From assembly GCF_002025255.2 (NCBI RefSeq), contig NZ_CP054587.1:2356001-2420000 (forward strand): a DNA stretch of 64,000 nt. Direction: 5' to 3'. Source of the stretch: Halolamina sp. CBA1230 (lineage in GTDB: Archaea > Halobacteriota > Halobacteria > Halobacteriales > Haloferacaceae). How positions within the stretch are numbered: the first letter of the stretch is position 1; each line of letters opens with the position of its first letter. The position numbers were made by a program, and so were the translations under genes. The notes beneath the pieces are model-generated. The model was not told where the DNA came from. It worked only from the letters and a program-made list of their open reading frames with translations, and did not search any database. Below, piece after piece: positions 16,024 through 24,905 of the stretch.

Positions 16024-18762
16024 CTACCCGTCGTCGCTGGACGTCCCGGGGCCGATCGTGGGTTTCCGGAGGTTCCGCCGGCCGCCGAGGGTGAGCACGT
16101 ACAGCACCCCGAGACCAATGCCGTAGGCCGCCATCAGCGGGATCGTGATCATGATCATGGTGAGCGCGTCCGCGGGGGTCAGCAGCGCGGCCACGAGCAT
16201 CATGCCGATCATCACCTCGCGCCAACGGTTCCGCATCGCGGTGTAGGAGATCCCCGCGGTGTTCAGCAGCGCCATCAGGACGGGCACGTCCGCGAGGATG
16301 CCGATCCCGGCGGTGGTGAAGAAGATCAGCCAGAAGAAGTCGGTGATCCGGTAGCTGATCGTCATGTTCGCCGCCAGCGCGTCCTCGACGAGGTAGGAGA
16401 TCACCCGCGGCGCCACCTCGAGGTAGCCGAACACCATTCCCCCGAGCAGTCCGGCGGTCAGGAGGGTGGCCCAGCCGAAGATGAGCTCGCGGCGTCCGCG
16501 GACGAACCCGAGGTCGCGCAGTGCGGGCCACGCGAAGTAGGCGATCAGGGGGAGCGCCGCCGCGACGCCCAGCAGCGCGGAGAACTTCACCTCGAACACC
16601 AGCGCTTCGACGGGGTGGAGCGCGATCACCTTCGACGCCTCCATCGCGGTCTGGCCGGGTTCGAGCACCTCGCCCGGCACGCGGGAGAGGAAGTCGGCGT
16701 ACACGTCGCGGATGCCGCCGGTGTACAGCCAGAAGAACGACCCCGCCATCACGACCATGAACGTGCCGACGATGTAGAACAGCCCCGAGGTGAGCGAGCC
16801 GAGGATGAACTGGATATCCTTGTAGTAGCCGCCGATGTCGTCCTCGTCGGTGTCCTCGGCGAACTCGTCGAGGAACGTGCTGCTCGCGCGCTGGGTCCGG
16901 TCGCCCACGCTGCCGGGTTCGGGTTCGTCCTCCTCGGCCGCCTCCTCGGCGGCGGCGGTCGCCTCGTCGTAGCGGTCGAGGATCAGCCGCGCCCGTTCGT
17001 CGTCGTCGGCTGCCAGCGCGCGGTTGGCGTAGTAGTTGGCCGCCCGTTCGCTCAGCGCGGTGAACGTCGCCGGCGGCGCGCGTTCGAGCTCCTCGGTCGA
17101 GAGCTGGCCGACGTTCACCGCGGTCGGGTCGGTGCCCGCGAAGTAGCACGCGAGCAGGGTGTAGACGGCCACGAGAACGGCGACGACGGCGAGCACCCCC
17201 GCGGCGGCGAGGCCGGCGGCGGCGACCGTCGAGTAGCCAAAGGTCGGGACGACGGCGTCGAAGCCGGCCTGCCCGAGCAGCCCGTTCACCTCGCCGGGGT
17301 AGCCGAGCACGGCGTAGGCGATCCCGAACAGCAGCACCGCGAACACGGCGAGTGGCTGGCCCTGCTGGCGCAGGCGCTGCCCCCAGTCGACCCACTCGCG
17401 GCCGCGTTGGATCGCGCCGATCGGGTTCACCGGCGTGAACAGCGGGTCGACCTCGTAGGTCGGCGGCTCGGGCTCGTCGGGGTCGGGCTCGTGGGCCTCG
17501 TCGTGGCGGTCGAGGATCGCCTGGGCCTTCCCGTGGTCACCCTCGTCGATGGCGTTCTGGGCAGCCTCGAGCGCTTCGGGCTCGCTCATCGCTTCGAACG
17601 CCTGGATCGGCGCCGCGCGGACGCCCTCCTCGTCGAGCGTCTCGAGATCGACCCCCGTCGGGTCGCCGGTCTCGGCGTCGGGGTCGACCGTCTCCTCGAG
17701 TTCGCGGTAGGCGAACAGCAGCAGGCCGATCACGGCGAAGACGACGCCGATCCCGAGGCCGACCAGCACGACGTTCCCGATGGCGGAGAGCGAGGTGACC
17801 CCGTCGATCGCCGGCGCGCGGTAGCTGCTGCCGACCGCTTCGAGACCCGCGTTGATCGCGCCGCGGACGCCGGTGTTGGCGTAGAGCCACGCGACGGCGA
17901 CGCCGGAGACGACGAGTGCGGCGGTCGCGTTCCAGTTGCGTCGGACGACCCCGCCAACCGAGAGTCGCTCGCTGCCGCGTTTCATCGTCACCGCGAACTT
18001 CGCGAGGTAGAGGCTGAACCCGTAGAGCACGAGCAGCGGCACCGCCCACATGATCTGCGTGAACGGGTCCGGCGGAGAGAACACGGCGCCGAACACGAAG
18101 ATGGCGACGACCGCGTACCGCCACTTGTCCCGGAACTGCTCGTAGGGGACGATCCCAGTGTAGGAGAGCCCGGTGATCGCCAGCGGCATCTGGGCCGCCA
18201 GCCCGAACGAGAACGTCAGCAGCAGCACGAACTCGGTCCAGAGGACGATCGACCAGTAGGGGGCAAAGCCCGCCGACACCGCGTTGCCGGCGAGGAAGTT
18301 GAACATGATCGGGAAGAAGAGGAGATAGCCGTACGCCATCCCGCCCATGAACAGCGCGGCAGCGAGCAGGGCGATCCCGGCGATCTTCCACCGCGCCACC
18401 GTGATCGACGGCCAGTGGCCGCGCTCCTTCAGGGCGTCACGGGAGAAGTAGACGAGCACGGGCGAGGCGACGATGAGCCCCGCGACGAGCGAGATCTTCG
18501 CCTGCAGGAGGATCACGTCGAACGGCGTCTGGGCGATGATGTCGAACTGGGCCTCGAGCTCCGCGGGCATCCGCTGGGTGGTGACGCCCTTGAGCCACTC
18601 CCAGACCCCCCTGCGGAGGCCCATGAACGTCCCCAGGAAGCCGATCACGAAGACGATGAACACCTTCTGGAGATCCTTCTGTGCGGATCGGAGTATCGCA
18701 CCCGCCGTCTCCCGCCCCTCGGCGATGGCGCGCTGGGTATCGTCGTCGAGCGCGCTGGACAT
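16024..18762 (-). CDS. tatC: Twin-arginine translocase TatCt (two fused TatC units)
   Basis: A 912-residue membrane protein with two TatC domains in one chain, a layout known from haloarchaeal TatCt (about 14 helices). Domain 1 is about residues 25-310; the middle has acidic cytoplasmic stretches and two extra helices; domain 2 is about 600-890. Both halves show TatC helix patterns (PVLVYFSRDAL and LPLIAYFAWPALRD). TatC recognises the twin-arginine signal and exports folded proteins, the main export route in halophiles. The ATG at 18762 (MSSALDDDTQ) is preferred to one 13 codons upstream. It is divergent from the single-unit tatC gene, 96 nt away. Confidence 0.95.
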   Translation of the reverse strand: MSSALDDDTQRAIAEGRETAGAILRSAQKDLQKVFIVFVIGFLGTFMGLRRGVWEWLKGVTTQRMPAELEAQFDIIAQTPFDVILLQAKISLVAGLIVASPVLVYFSRDALKERGHWPSITVARWKIAGIALLAAALFMGGMAYGYLLFFPIMFNFLAGNAVSAGFAPYWSIVLWTEFVLLLTFSFGLAAQMPLAITGLSYTGIVPYEQFRDKWRYAVVAIFVFGAVFSPPDPFTQIMWAVPLLVLYGFSLYLAKFAVTMKRGSERLSVGGVVRRNWNATAALVVSGVAVAWLYANTGVRGAINAGLEAVGSSYRAPAIDGVTSLSAIGNVVLVGLGIGVVFAVIGLLLFAYRELEETVDPDAETGDPTGVDLETLDEEGVRAAPIQAFEAMSEPEALEAAQNAIDEGDHGKAQAILDRHDEAHEPDPDEPEPPTYEVDPLFTPVNPIGAIQRGREWVDWGQRLRQQGQPLAVFAVLLFGIAYAVLGYPGEVNGLLGQAGFDAVVPTFGYSTVAAAGLAAAGVLAVVAVLVAVYTLLACYFAGTDPTAVNVGQLSTEELERAPPATFTALSERAANYYANRALAADDDERARLILDRYDEATAAAEEAAEEDEPEPGSVGDRTQRASSTFLDEFAEDTDEDDIGGYYKDIQFILGSLTSGLFYIVGTFMVVMAGSFFWLYTGGIRDVYADFLSRVPGEVLEPGQTAMEASKVIALHPVEALVFEVKFSALLGVAAALPLIAYFAWPALRDLGFVRGRRELIFGWATLLTAGLLGGMVFGYLEVAPRVISYLVEDALAANMTISYRITDFFWLIFFTTAGIGILADVPVLMALLNTAGISYTAMRNRWREVMIGMMLVAALLTPADALTMIMITIPLMAAYGIGLGVLYVLTLGGRRNLRKPTIGPGTSSDDG

Positions 18763-18826
18763 AGCGAGAAGGAGCCACTTCGGCGTTATCAACCTTTCCA
18801 CCTCGCGGGCAGGCGATCCGGAAAGG

Positions 18827-18834
18827 CCTATAAG
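18827..18834 (+). promoter_or_regulatory. TATA box for the tatCo gene
   Basis: CCTATAAG lies with its centre about 28 nt before the ATG at 18859. That spacing puts transcription start at or next to the start codon, so a leaderless mRNA is expected. Confidence 0.6.
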
Positions 18835-18858
18835 ACCGCGTGAGCCATACCGACCTAT

Positions 18859-20175
18859 ATGGCCGAGGAACCGGACGACGAGGAGGGACGCGAGCCGTCC
18901 GACTCGTCAGCGTCCGGTTCCGACGAGAGGTCGGACGCCGAACGCGAACTCATCGGACCGGAGGAGCCCGGCTCGCACGACAACGATCCCGCTTCGGACG
19001 ACGAGGCGGAACCGGACGACGACGAGGCGGAACCGGACGACGACGAGACGGAACCGGACGACGACGAGACGGAACCGGACGACGACGAGACGGAACCGGA
19101 CGACGACGAGACGGAACCGGACGACGACGCGGACGGTTCCGACGACGCCCCGGCGTTCACACAGGTCGACGGGCTCGGCCCCGACAACGAACCGCGGGAG
19201 GAGGTGGAGTCAGACGACGACTCCTCGGACGACGAGTCGGGCGACGACGACGAGTTCGAAGCCGAGCACGTCTTCGAGGATTACGACCCCAACGAGACGC
19301 CGACATCGCCCGAGGAGCGCGGTGCGACGATGCCCCCGGTGGATTCGGAGTCTGAAACCGAGCCGGGGGGCCCGGAGGACGCCGGGTTCGATCCGGACGA
19401 CGGCCTGCTCGGCGAGGGTCCCGACTCGGACGAGGAGATGCCGCTTGCGGCCCACATCGAGGAGATGATGCGCCGGCTGTCGGTGGTGTTCATCGTCGGC
19501 GGCGCGGTCGCGCTGACACTGCTCGGGCTGGGACAGCTGTTCGAGCAGGTGCCCACGGCGGTGGACATCATCGACATCCTCTGGAACAACGCGATCCCCG
19601 GCGCGCCGGAGATCGAGGGGCGACGGCCGCGGGTGTACGGCCCGCTGGAGCTGGTGCTGACCAAGCTCAAAGTGACCGCGCTGGCGGGGCTGCTGATCGC
19701 GCTCCCCGTGTTCGTCTACGAGACGTACATGTTCATGCGTCCGGGGCTCTACCCCAAGGAGCGGCGGTACTACATCTCCGCGATCCCGACCAGCCTGATC
19801 CTCGGCACGATCGGGATGGCGTTCTCCCACTTCGTGATCATCCCGGCGATCATGAGCTACTTCACCGTCTACACCGACGAGAACGTCGCCACCGTCGCGT
19901 ACGGGCTGGAGAGCACGTTCTCGCTGATCATCGTCCTGATGGGGTACATGGCGGTGATCTTCCAGATCCCGCTGTTCATCATGCTCGCGATCATGATGGG
20001 GATCGTCACCCGGGAGTGGCTCGAGGACAAGCGCCTCCTCTTCTGGGGTGGCTTTCTCACTATCGCGTTCCTCGTCAACCCCGACCCGACGGGGATGACG
20101 CCGTTCATCATCGCGGCGACGATGATCGTACTGTACGAGGGGACGCTGGCGCTGCTGCGCTGGACGGGGAACTGA
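18859..20175 (+). CDS. tatC: Twin-arginine translocase TatCo with a long acidic N-terminal tail
   Basis: A 438-residue protein. The first about 190 residues are extremely acidic and predicted disordered, and include six heptads of the form E-A/T-E-P-D-D-D. From about residue 195 a normal single TatC begins: PLAAHIEEMMRRLSVVF corresponds to the TatC start 'HLxELRxRL', and six helices follow (for example VYETYMFMRPGLYPKERRYY between helices 2 and 3). It works with TatA in exporting folded proteins. The acidic tail is on the cytoplasmic side, where it could contact basic twin-arginine signals or act as a salt-tolerant spacer; this is inference. Confidence 0.93.
   Translation: MAEEPDDEEGREPSDSSASGSDERSDAERELIGPEEPGSHDNDPASDDEAEPDDDEAEPDDDETEPDDDETEPDDDETEPDDDETEPDDDADGSDDAPAFTQVDGLGPDNEPREEVESDDDSSDDESGDDDEFEAEHVFEDYDPNETPTSPEERGATMPPVDSESETEPGGPEDAGFDPDDGLLGEGPDSDEEMPLAAHIEEMMRRLSVVFIVGGAVALTLLGLGQLFEQVPTAVDIIDILWNNAIPGAPEIEGRRPRVYGPLELVLTKLKVTALAGLLIALPVFVYETYMFMRPGLYPKERRYYISAIPTSLILGTIGMAFSHFVIIPAIMSYFTVYTDENVATVAYGLESTFSLIIVLMGYMAVIFQIPLFIMLAIMMGIVTREWLEDKRLLFWGGFLTIAFLVNPDPTGMTPFIIAATMIVLYEGTLALLRWTGN
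19003..19128 (+). repeat. Six tandem 21-bp repeats inside tatCo
   Basis: Six consecutive in-frame 21-bp units, each encoding E-A/T-E-P-D-D-D, nearly identical at the DNA level (GAGRCGGAACCGGACGACGAC). The first two units read EAEPDDD and the last four ETEPDDD, so the array probably grew by slippage or unequal exchange. The number of units could vary between strains. Confidence 0.9.
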
Positions 20176-20316
20176 CCGTCACTGGGCGTCGACGCCGACC
20201 CGCATCGGAGTTCGGCTTTCCCCTCGATAAATCGGTGATAACCCAGAAAAACACGGTAGGAAGCGTCTACTCTCTAGTTGGAAAATATTACCGGATCTGG
20301 CAATCGGGGGCGAGTG

Positions 20317-20322
20317 TTTATA
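20317..20322 (+). promoter_or_regulatory. TATA box for the pilin gene
   Basis: TTTATA in the sequence GAGTGTTTATACCCCG. Transcription would start near 20345, leaving a leader of about 57 nt before the ATG at 20404. The leader contains the perfect 12-bp palindrome GCCTCGCGAGGC (20352-20363), a possible regulator site or short hairpin. Confidence 0.5.
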
Positions 20323-20403
20323 CCCCGTAGCGTACTCCTTACGGCTAGACAGCCTCGCGAGGCGGGTGCCCACAGCAGCCGAACCGCGGGCGGTCGGATA
20401 CCC

Positions 20404-20931
20404 ATGAAACAGAAGCTCAAAGCGATGCTCGGCGACGACCGTGGTGTGAGCCCGGTCATCGGCGTCATCCTGATGGTCGCGATTACGGTGATTCTGGCCG
20501 CGGTTATCGGCACGTTCGTCCTCGGACTCGGGGACAGTTTGGAACAGGCGCCGCAGGCGTCGCTGAACGCGGCGGACGCGTCGGACGATTACTCGGATGC
20601 TGGTGATGACGATGCGTTCACGATCTCGCACGACGGTGGTGACGCCATCGCCTTCAGCGATATTCGAGTGATCGTCGAGCCAGTCGATGGTGACGGCGCT
20701 GCCCGGTTCGAGCAAGGTTCCTGGTCTCCCAGCCTTGACGGTGCTAATCTCACTCTGAACTACGACGGTGATAACCCAGAGTCCGGCGACGAGTTCCAAG
20801 TCGGCGACCAAGTGACGATTGCCGATGAGGACGACGACGACACACTCTCCTCCGGCGAGGACTACCGCATCCGCCTGATTCACCTCCCGTCCGAGTCGAT
20901 CCTGATGGACCAGGAAGTAACGCTGCGGTAA
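20404..20931 (+). CDS. pilA: Type IV pilin (PilA family)
   Basis: A 175-residue secreted subunit. The short basic leader [14 protein letters not shown] is followed by [20 protein letters not shown], the haloarchaeal Pilin_N hydrophobic core, with the prepilin-peptidase site after Gly-Val. The mature part is acidic and Asp/Ser-rich, as expected for a surface protein in high salt. Such pilins mediate surface adhesion and biofilm formation. No assembly ATPase or prepilin peptidase gene is nearby, so it relies on machinery encoded elsewhere. A start further upstream is excluded because it would bury the leader. Confidence 0.92.
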   Translation: MKQKLKAMLGDDRGVSPVIGVILMVAITVILAAVIGTFVLGLGDSLEQAPQASLNAADASDDYSDAGDDDAFTISHDGGDAIAFSDIRVIVEPVDGDGAARFEQGSWSPSLDGANLTLNYDGDNPESGDEFQVGDQVTIADEDDDDTLSSGEDYRIRLIHLPSESILMDQEVTLR

Positions 20932-20966
20932 CAGTTCGCCTCCGCGACGGTCTTCCGAAACATCGT

Positions 20967-21434
20967 CTACACGGACGCAGCCGACTCCGATCCGTCGCCG
21001 CGCCGCAGGCCGAACTCGACCTCGATCCGGACCGTGTCGTAGGGAACGTACGGCTTCTTCGCGCGGCCGTCCGCCTCGAAGTGGACGATCTCGTACTCCG
21101 CCAGCAGGGACAGATCGTCGTGAACGTCGTGGACGTCACGGTCGAGCCGGTCGGCCAGCGCGCGGATGCTCTCGGGCGGCTGATCCATCACCGCTTCGAG
21201 TAGTTCCATCCGCCGGTCAGTGAGCAGTTGGCGGAGCCGTGCCCGGTCCTCGAAGTTGACGACGTGCGGGACCGTCTCGCCGCCCTCCCACCGTTCGGCG
21301 CGCTCGATGGCTGCCGCTTGGGCCTGCTCTGCGGGGATCGACGTGATGCGAAGGGTCGAGGGGTACTCGACCGCATCCGGATCGGACGAAAATTCGTCGT
21401 GCGTGGGTTCGGTGTCAGTCGGTTCTTCGCTCAT
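20967..21434 (-). CDS. Winged-helix protein, HVO_A0114-like (probable antitoxin/regulator)
   Basis: A 155-residue acidic protein. The middle (about 75-130: LRQLLTDRRMELLEAVMD, then ESIRALADRLDRDVHDVHDD) is a winged helix-turn-helix like the haloarchaeal HVO_A0114 family, followed by a strand ending KPYVPYDTVRIEVEFGL. Related genes often sit beside TumE-type toxin genes in halophiles, and here a TumE-like gene lies 37 nt upstream on the same strand. It is therefore read as the DNA-binding antitoxin of the pair. Confidence 0.7.
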   Translation of the reverse strand: MSEEPTDTEPTHDEFSSDPDAVEYPSTLRITSIPAEQAQAAAIERAERWEGGETVPHVVNFEDRARLRQLLTDRRMELLEAVMDQPPESIRALADRLDRDVHDVHDDLSLLAEYEIVHFEADGRAKKPYVPYDTVRIEVEFGLRRGDGSESAASV

Positions 21435-21471
21435 GGATTTCGTTCACTTGGTTCTTGATAGCGGCTCGCTC

Positions 21472-21912
21472 TCAGTTGTTCACGTCCTCCTGGAGTCGCT
21501 TCCGGAGTCGCTCGAGACAGATCTCCAGAACGCTTAGCGGCGCCTCAACCTCGATATCCGCCGGCTCGTGCTTGACCTCACCCTCCCGCGCCAACTGGAA
21601 GTGCGTCACCCCGAGGTCGGGATGGTCGTCGTCCTTGTGCCAGCCGAGGCTAACCGCGTCGTCGACGTACTGCACGCGCTGGATGTCGTCTCCCTCGTGC
21701 GGCCGCCACAGCACCTCCAGTGTCGCGTCCGTCCGTGGGAACGCCTTGCCGAGGAACTGATCGACGGCGAGGTCGGCGACAACCGTTCGGGGGCGAACCT
21801 TGGAGGGTCTGTATCGGACGTCCGACGCGCCAGCAACGTTCTGCAGTCGCTCTTTGAGACGGCGTAGCCCCTGGCGTCGCGTGAAACCACGACCGCCGGC
21901 GAGCAACACCAC
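21472..21912 (-). CDS. TumE-like putative toxin
   Basis: A 146-residue protein from GTG 21912. The core strand-loop pattern YVDDAVSLGWHKDDDHPDLG followed by THFQL resembles the TumE (DUF6516) toxin family, where an aromatic-Asp-Asp motif and a His-rich loop are conserved. It lies directly upstream of an HVO_A0114-like gene, the usual partner order. Its start codon shares a base with the stop of the preceding gene (TAGTG), so it is translationally coupled. The toxin role is inferred from family and context only. Confidence 0.55.
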   Translation of the reverse strand: MVLLAGGRGFTRRQGLRRLKERLQNVAGASDVRYRPSKVRPRTVVADLAVDQFLGKAFPRTDATLEVLWRPHEGDDIQRVQYVDDAVSLGWHKDDDHPDLGVTHFQLAREGEVKHEPADIEVEAPLSVLEICLERLRKRLQEDVNN

Positions 21913-22457
21913 TATCCGCGCTCCACCACCGCGTCAGTCGAGTCGTCGCCGAACGGCTCCAGCGTCGTCAGCGAGTCCTGCAAACTGATCGCCAGCCGGA
22001 TCGCCTCACGGATCTCCATGTCGTACTCCCACTCTGCGATCGTCTCCAGCCGGTCGTTACGCTCCGTCTCCGTGAGGTCGTCCCGGCCGACGCTCCGGCG
22101 CAGCTCCGACAGCGACTCCACGTCGTACGCCTCGCGCCACTCCTCGATCTCGGTCGCGATGGCGTCCAGTTCCGCAGTCAGTTCGTCGACGCCGTGGGCC
22201 TCGGCCAGCCGCCGCACCTCGTCGAGGAACTGTGTCACCTCGTCGGGCTTGTACCCGATCCCTCGATCGGTCTCGACAGCTTCGAGATCACCCTGCTCGA
22301 CCATCCGTTCGAGGTACTTCACCGCCGTATCCCGCGAGACGTTCGCCTCGTCGGCGATCCATCCGGCGTTCCGTGGCTCGGTTCGCGTCGACGCGACGTG
22401 GCGGACGCGTGCTTCGGCGTCCATCCCGTCGAGCCACGCTGACTCCCGCTGGCTCAT
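21912..22457 (-). CDS. Winged-helix transcriptional regulator (haloarchaeal)
   Basis: A 181-residue acidic protein. RVRHVASTRTEPRNAGWIAD, followed by EANVSRDTAVKYLERMVEQG, is a winged helix-turn-helix found in many haloarchaeal proteins, often near mobile or toxin genes. The C-terminal half is a predicted long helical pair (LAEAHGVDELTAELDAIATE and onward) that probably dimerises or binds a partner. The ATG at 22457 (MSQRESAWLDGMDAEARV) is preferred to one 22 codons upstream. It is the first gene of a three-gene unit with the TumE-like and HVO_A0114-like genes. Confidence 0.75.
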   Translation of the reverse strand: MSQRESAWLDGMDAEARVRHVASTRTEPRNAGWIADEANVSRDTAVKYLERMVEQGDLEAVETDRGIGYKPDEVTQFLDEVRRLAEAHGVDELTAELDAIATEIEEWREAYDVESLSELRRSVGRDDLTETERNDRLETIAEWEYDMEIREAIRLAISLQDSLTTLEPFGDDSTDAVVERG

Positions 22458-22578
22458 ACCCGCCAGTTCGTCGCTGCGACACAAATAGTTTCTCACGAAA
22501 ACGAGATATTTCGCCCAATTCATCGACAGATGTCGTCGCTACCTCGACGGCGTCACGGAAAAGACGTGCCCGAAAGAA

Positions 22579-24708
22579 CTACTGCGGCGTCGGCTCCGAA
22601 CCGCCCGCGGGCTTCGTCACGTCGGAGCTCTCCAGCGCCGAGCCGGTGATGCTCTTGAGCCGGCTCACGAGCGAGTCCTTCTCGCCCTCGCCTTCGAGTG
22701 CGACTTCGAGCACCTCGGAGATGTGCGAGACCGGGATGATCTCGATCATGTCCTTGTACTCGTCCTCGATCATCACGTCCTGCTCGTTGGCCTGCGGGAT
22801 GATCACGCGGTCACAGCCCGCCTTCGCGGCGGCCTCGATCTTGTGGGTGACGCCGCCGACGGGGAGCACGTCCCCGCGCACCGACAGCGAGCCCGTCATC
22901 GCGAGGCTCTGATCGACGCCGATGTTCTCCAGCGCGGAGATCACCGCCGTCGCGACCGTGATCGACGCCGAGTCGCCGTCGACGCCCTGCTGGCCGGTCT
23001 GGATGAACTGGATGTGGATGTCCTTGTCCGAGATCTGCTCGTCGGTGTACTTCTTGATGATCGCCGAGACGTTCTGCACCGACTCCTCGGCCATCTCCTG
23101 GAGCTGGCCGGTGGCGATCACCTGCCCACCCATCCCCTGGGAGGGGGTGATCTCCGCCATCACCGGCAGCATGATCCCGGAGTCGTCGCCCATCACGGCG
23201 AGGCCGTTGACGCGGCCGACCTCGTGGCCTTCGGAGACCTGGAGCTCGTAATCCTTCCGGCGCTCGATGTAGTCGTCCGCGAGCTGCTGCTCGATCGAAC
23301 GGCTACGGCCCTTGGCCTCGAGCACGTGCTCGCGCGTGGTGGCGTCGGCGCCCTCGCCACGGGCGATGTCACCCGCGACGCGGACCAGCCCACCCAGCGA
23401 GCGGAGTTCGAGCGTGAGGTGGTCCTTCCGGCCCGAGCGGCGCCGGGCCTCGAGGATGACCTCCTCGACGGCGTCGTCCGTGAAGTGCGGGAGTCGGCCG
23501 TCGTTCTCGACCTCCTGTGCCACGAAGCGCGCGTACTTCCGGCGCATCTCCGGGCTGTCGCGGATGGTGTCGTCCATGTACACCTCGTACCCGTAGCCGC
23601 GGATGCGGTTCCGGAGCGCGGGGTGCATGTTCTCCATCGCGTCCAGGTTCCCCGCTGCGACCATCACGAAGTCCGTCGGGACGGGTTCGGTCTGGACCAT
23701 CGCGCCCGAGGAGCGCTCTGACTGGCCCGTGATCCCGAACTCGCCCTCCTGGACCGCGGTCATGAGATGCTGCTGGGAGCGCACGTCGAGCGTGTTGATC
23801 TCGTCGATGAACAGCACGCCCTTGTTCGCCTTGTGGATCGCGCCGGCCTCGACGCGGTCGTGGCTCGGCGTCTCCATCCCGCCGGACTGGAACGGGTCGT
23901 GGCGGACGTCGCCCAGCAGCGCACCCGCGTGGGCACCCGTCGCGTCCTCGAACGGCGCCGTCTTCGTGTCGGCGTTGTCCACCAGCAGGTTCGGGATCAT
24001 CGCGTCGCTGCCACGGGAGATGTACTGGAACCCGATGTAGATCAGCACCGCCGCGATCACGGCGATGATGGGGTTCCCCATCGCGAGGATGGCGTAGCCG
24101 GCGACGACGGCGATCACGATCCACATCAGGAGGCTGCGCAGCTGATCGCGCTTCTGGGCCTCCTCCTTGTGGGCGTCGATGATCTGTTCGCCCTTGCCTG
24201 CGGGGACGGTCCGGACTTTCGGCTCGTTGCTGTCGTCCGGGTTGTGGTAGACGAGCACGTCCTGGAGCTCCTCCTTCGGCAGGAGCTCCGCCATCGCCTT
24301 CGCGAGCATCGACTTCCCCGTCCCGGGGGAGCCGATCATCATCACGTGGCGGCGCTGCTTGGCCGCCTTCATCACGACGTCCCGGGCGTGCTCCTGCCCG
24401 ATCACCTGGTCGACCAGCCGATCGGGCACCTCGATCTCGTCGGTCGAGTCGATCCGGAGCCCGCCGAGCAGGTCGTCCTTCCCGATCTCCTCGTCGTCGT
24501 CGATTTCGGCGTCGAACTCCACCTCGCTCCCGAGGTCCTCGATCCCGGGAGCCTCGTCCTCGTCCTCCTCGCGGGGCTGCTGCTCCGCGGGGGGGTCGGG
24601 CTGTTCGTCGGGGTCGCCCTCTCGGGCGCCCGACCCGTTGAGCGGGAAGGGATCCTCCCCCTGCTCCCCCTCGTCGGGCACGTCGGTATCGTCCGTTTCG
24701 TTGCTCAT
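22579..24708 (-). CDS. lonB: Archaeal Lon protease LonB (membrane-anchored)
   Basis: A 709-residue ATP-dependent protease. Order: acidic disordered N-terminus (1-85); AAA+ domain with Walker A GSPGTGKSMLAKA and Walker B GVLFIDEIN; inserted between them two adjacent transmembrane helices (WIVIAVVAGYAILAMG and PIIAVIAAVLIYIGFQ) that anchor it to the inner face of the membrane, as in other archaeal LonB; and a C-terminal protease domain with catalytic Ser in GDSASITVA and Lys in VGGVTHKIEAA. It degrades misfolded and regulatory proteins; in Haloferax it controls membrane lipid synthesis enzymes. Its promoter region is shared with the divergent NMN adenylyltransferase gene. Confidence 0.96.
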   Translation of the reverse strand: MSNETDDTDVPDEGEQGEDPFPLNGSGAREGDPDEQPDPPAEQQPREEDEDEAPGIEDLGSEVEFDAEIDDDEEIGKDDLLGGLRIDSTDEIEVPDRLVDQVIGQEHARDVVMKAAKQRRHVMMIGSPGTGKSMLAKAMAELLPKEELQDVLVYHNPDDSNEPKVRTVPAGKGEQIIDAHKEEAQKRDQLRSLLMWIVIAVVAGYAILAMGNPIIAVIAAVLIYIGFQYISRGSDAMIPNLLVDNADTKTAPFEDATGAHAGALLGDVRHDPFQSGGMETPSHDRVEAGAIHKANKGVLFIDEINTLDVRSQQHLMTAVQEGEFGITGQSERSSGAMVQTEPVPTDFVMVAAGNLDAMENMHPALRNRIRGYGYEVYMDDTIRDSPEMRRKYARFVAQEVENDGRLPHFTDDAVEEVILEARRRSGRKDHLTLELRSLGGLVRVAGDIARGEGADATTREHVLEAKGRSRSIEQQLADDYIERRKDYELQVSEGHEVGRVNGLAVMGDDSGIMLPVMAEITPSQGMGGQVIATGQLQEMAEESVQNVSAIIKKYTDEQISDKDIHIQFIQTGQQGVDGDSASITVATAVISALENIGVDQSLAMTGSLSVRGDVLPVGGVTHKIEAAAKAGCDRVIIPQANEQDVMIEDEYKDMIEIIPVSHISEVLEVALEGEGEKDSLVSRLKSITGSALESSDVTKPAGGSEPTPQ

Positions 24709-24845
24709 AGAACGCTGTCGCTACTACAAACGAGGCTCGCGCGCCTGATATACTTTCCCCCATCAGTGGAACTCGCTCCTCTTCCGGAATCCGTAGGTAT
24801 GAGGCTCTAAACCACGTTTTTCCACAAACTCTCCCTGGCCGATCG

Positions 24846-24886
24846 CTTATAAATGGGGTCGGGTGGGCCGACCCGCGGTTTTTATT
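24846..24886 (+). promoter_or_regulatory. Two TATA-like boxes flanking an inverted repeat, upstream of the NMN adenylyltransferase gene
   Basis: CTTATAAATG (24846-24855) and GGTTTTTATT (24878-24887) are two TATA-like elements. Between them GGGTCGG (24856-24862) and CCGACCC (24868-24874) form a perfect 7-bp inverted repeat with a 5-nt spacer. The second box is about 27 nt before the start codon, giving a leaderless transcript. The inverted repeat would be well placed as an operator. Confidence 0.5.
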
Positions 24887-24905
24887 CCCCCCGGGAGCGA
24901 ACGCG

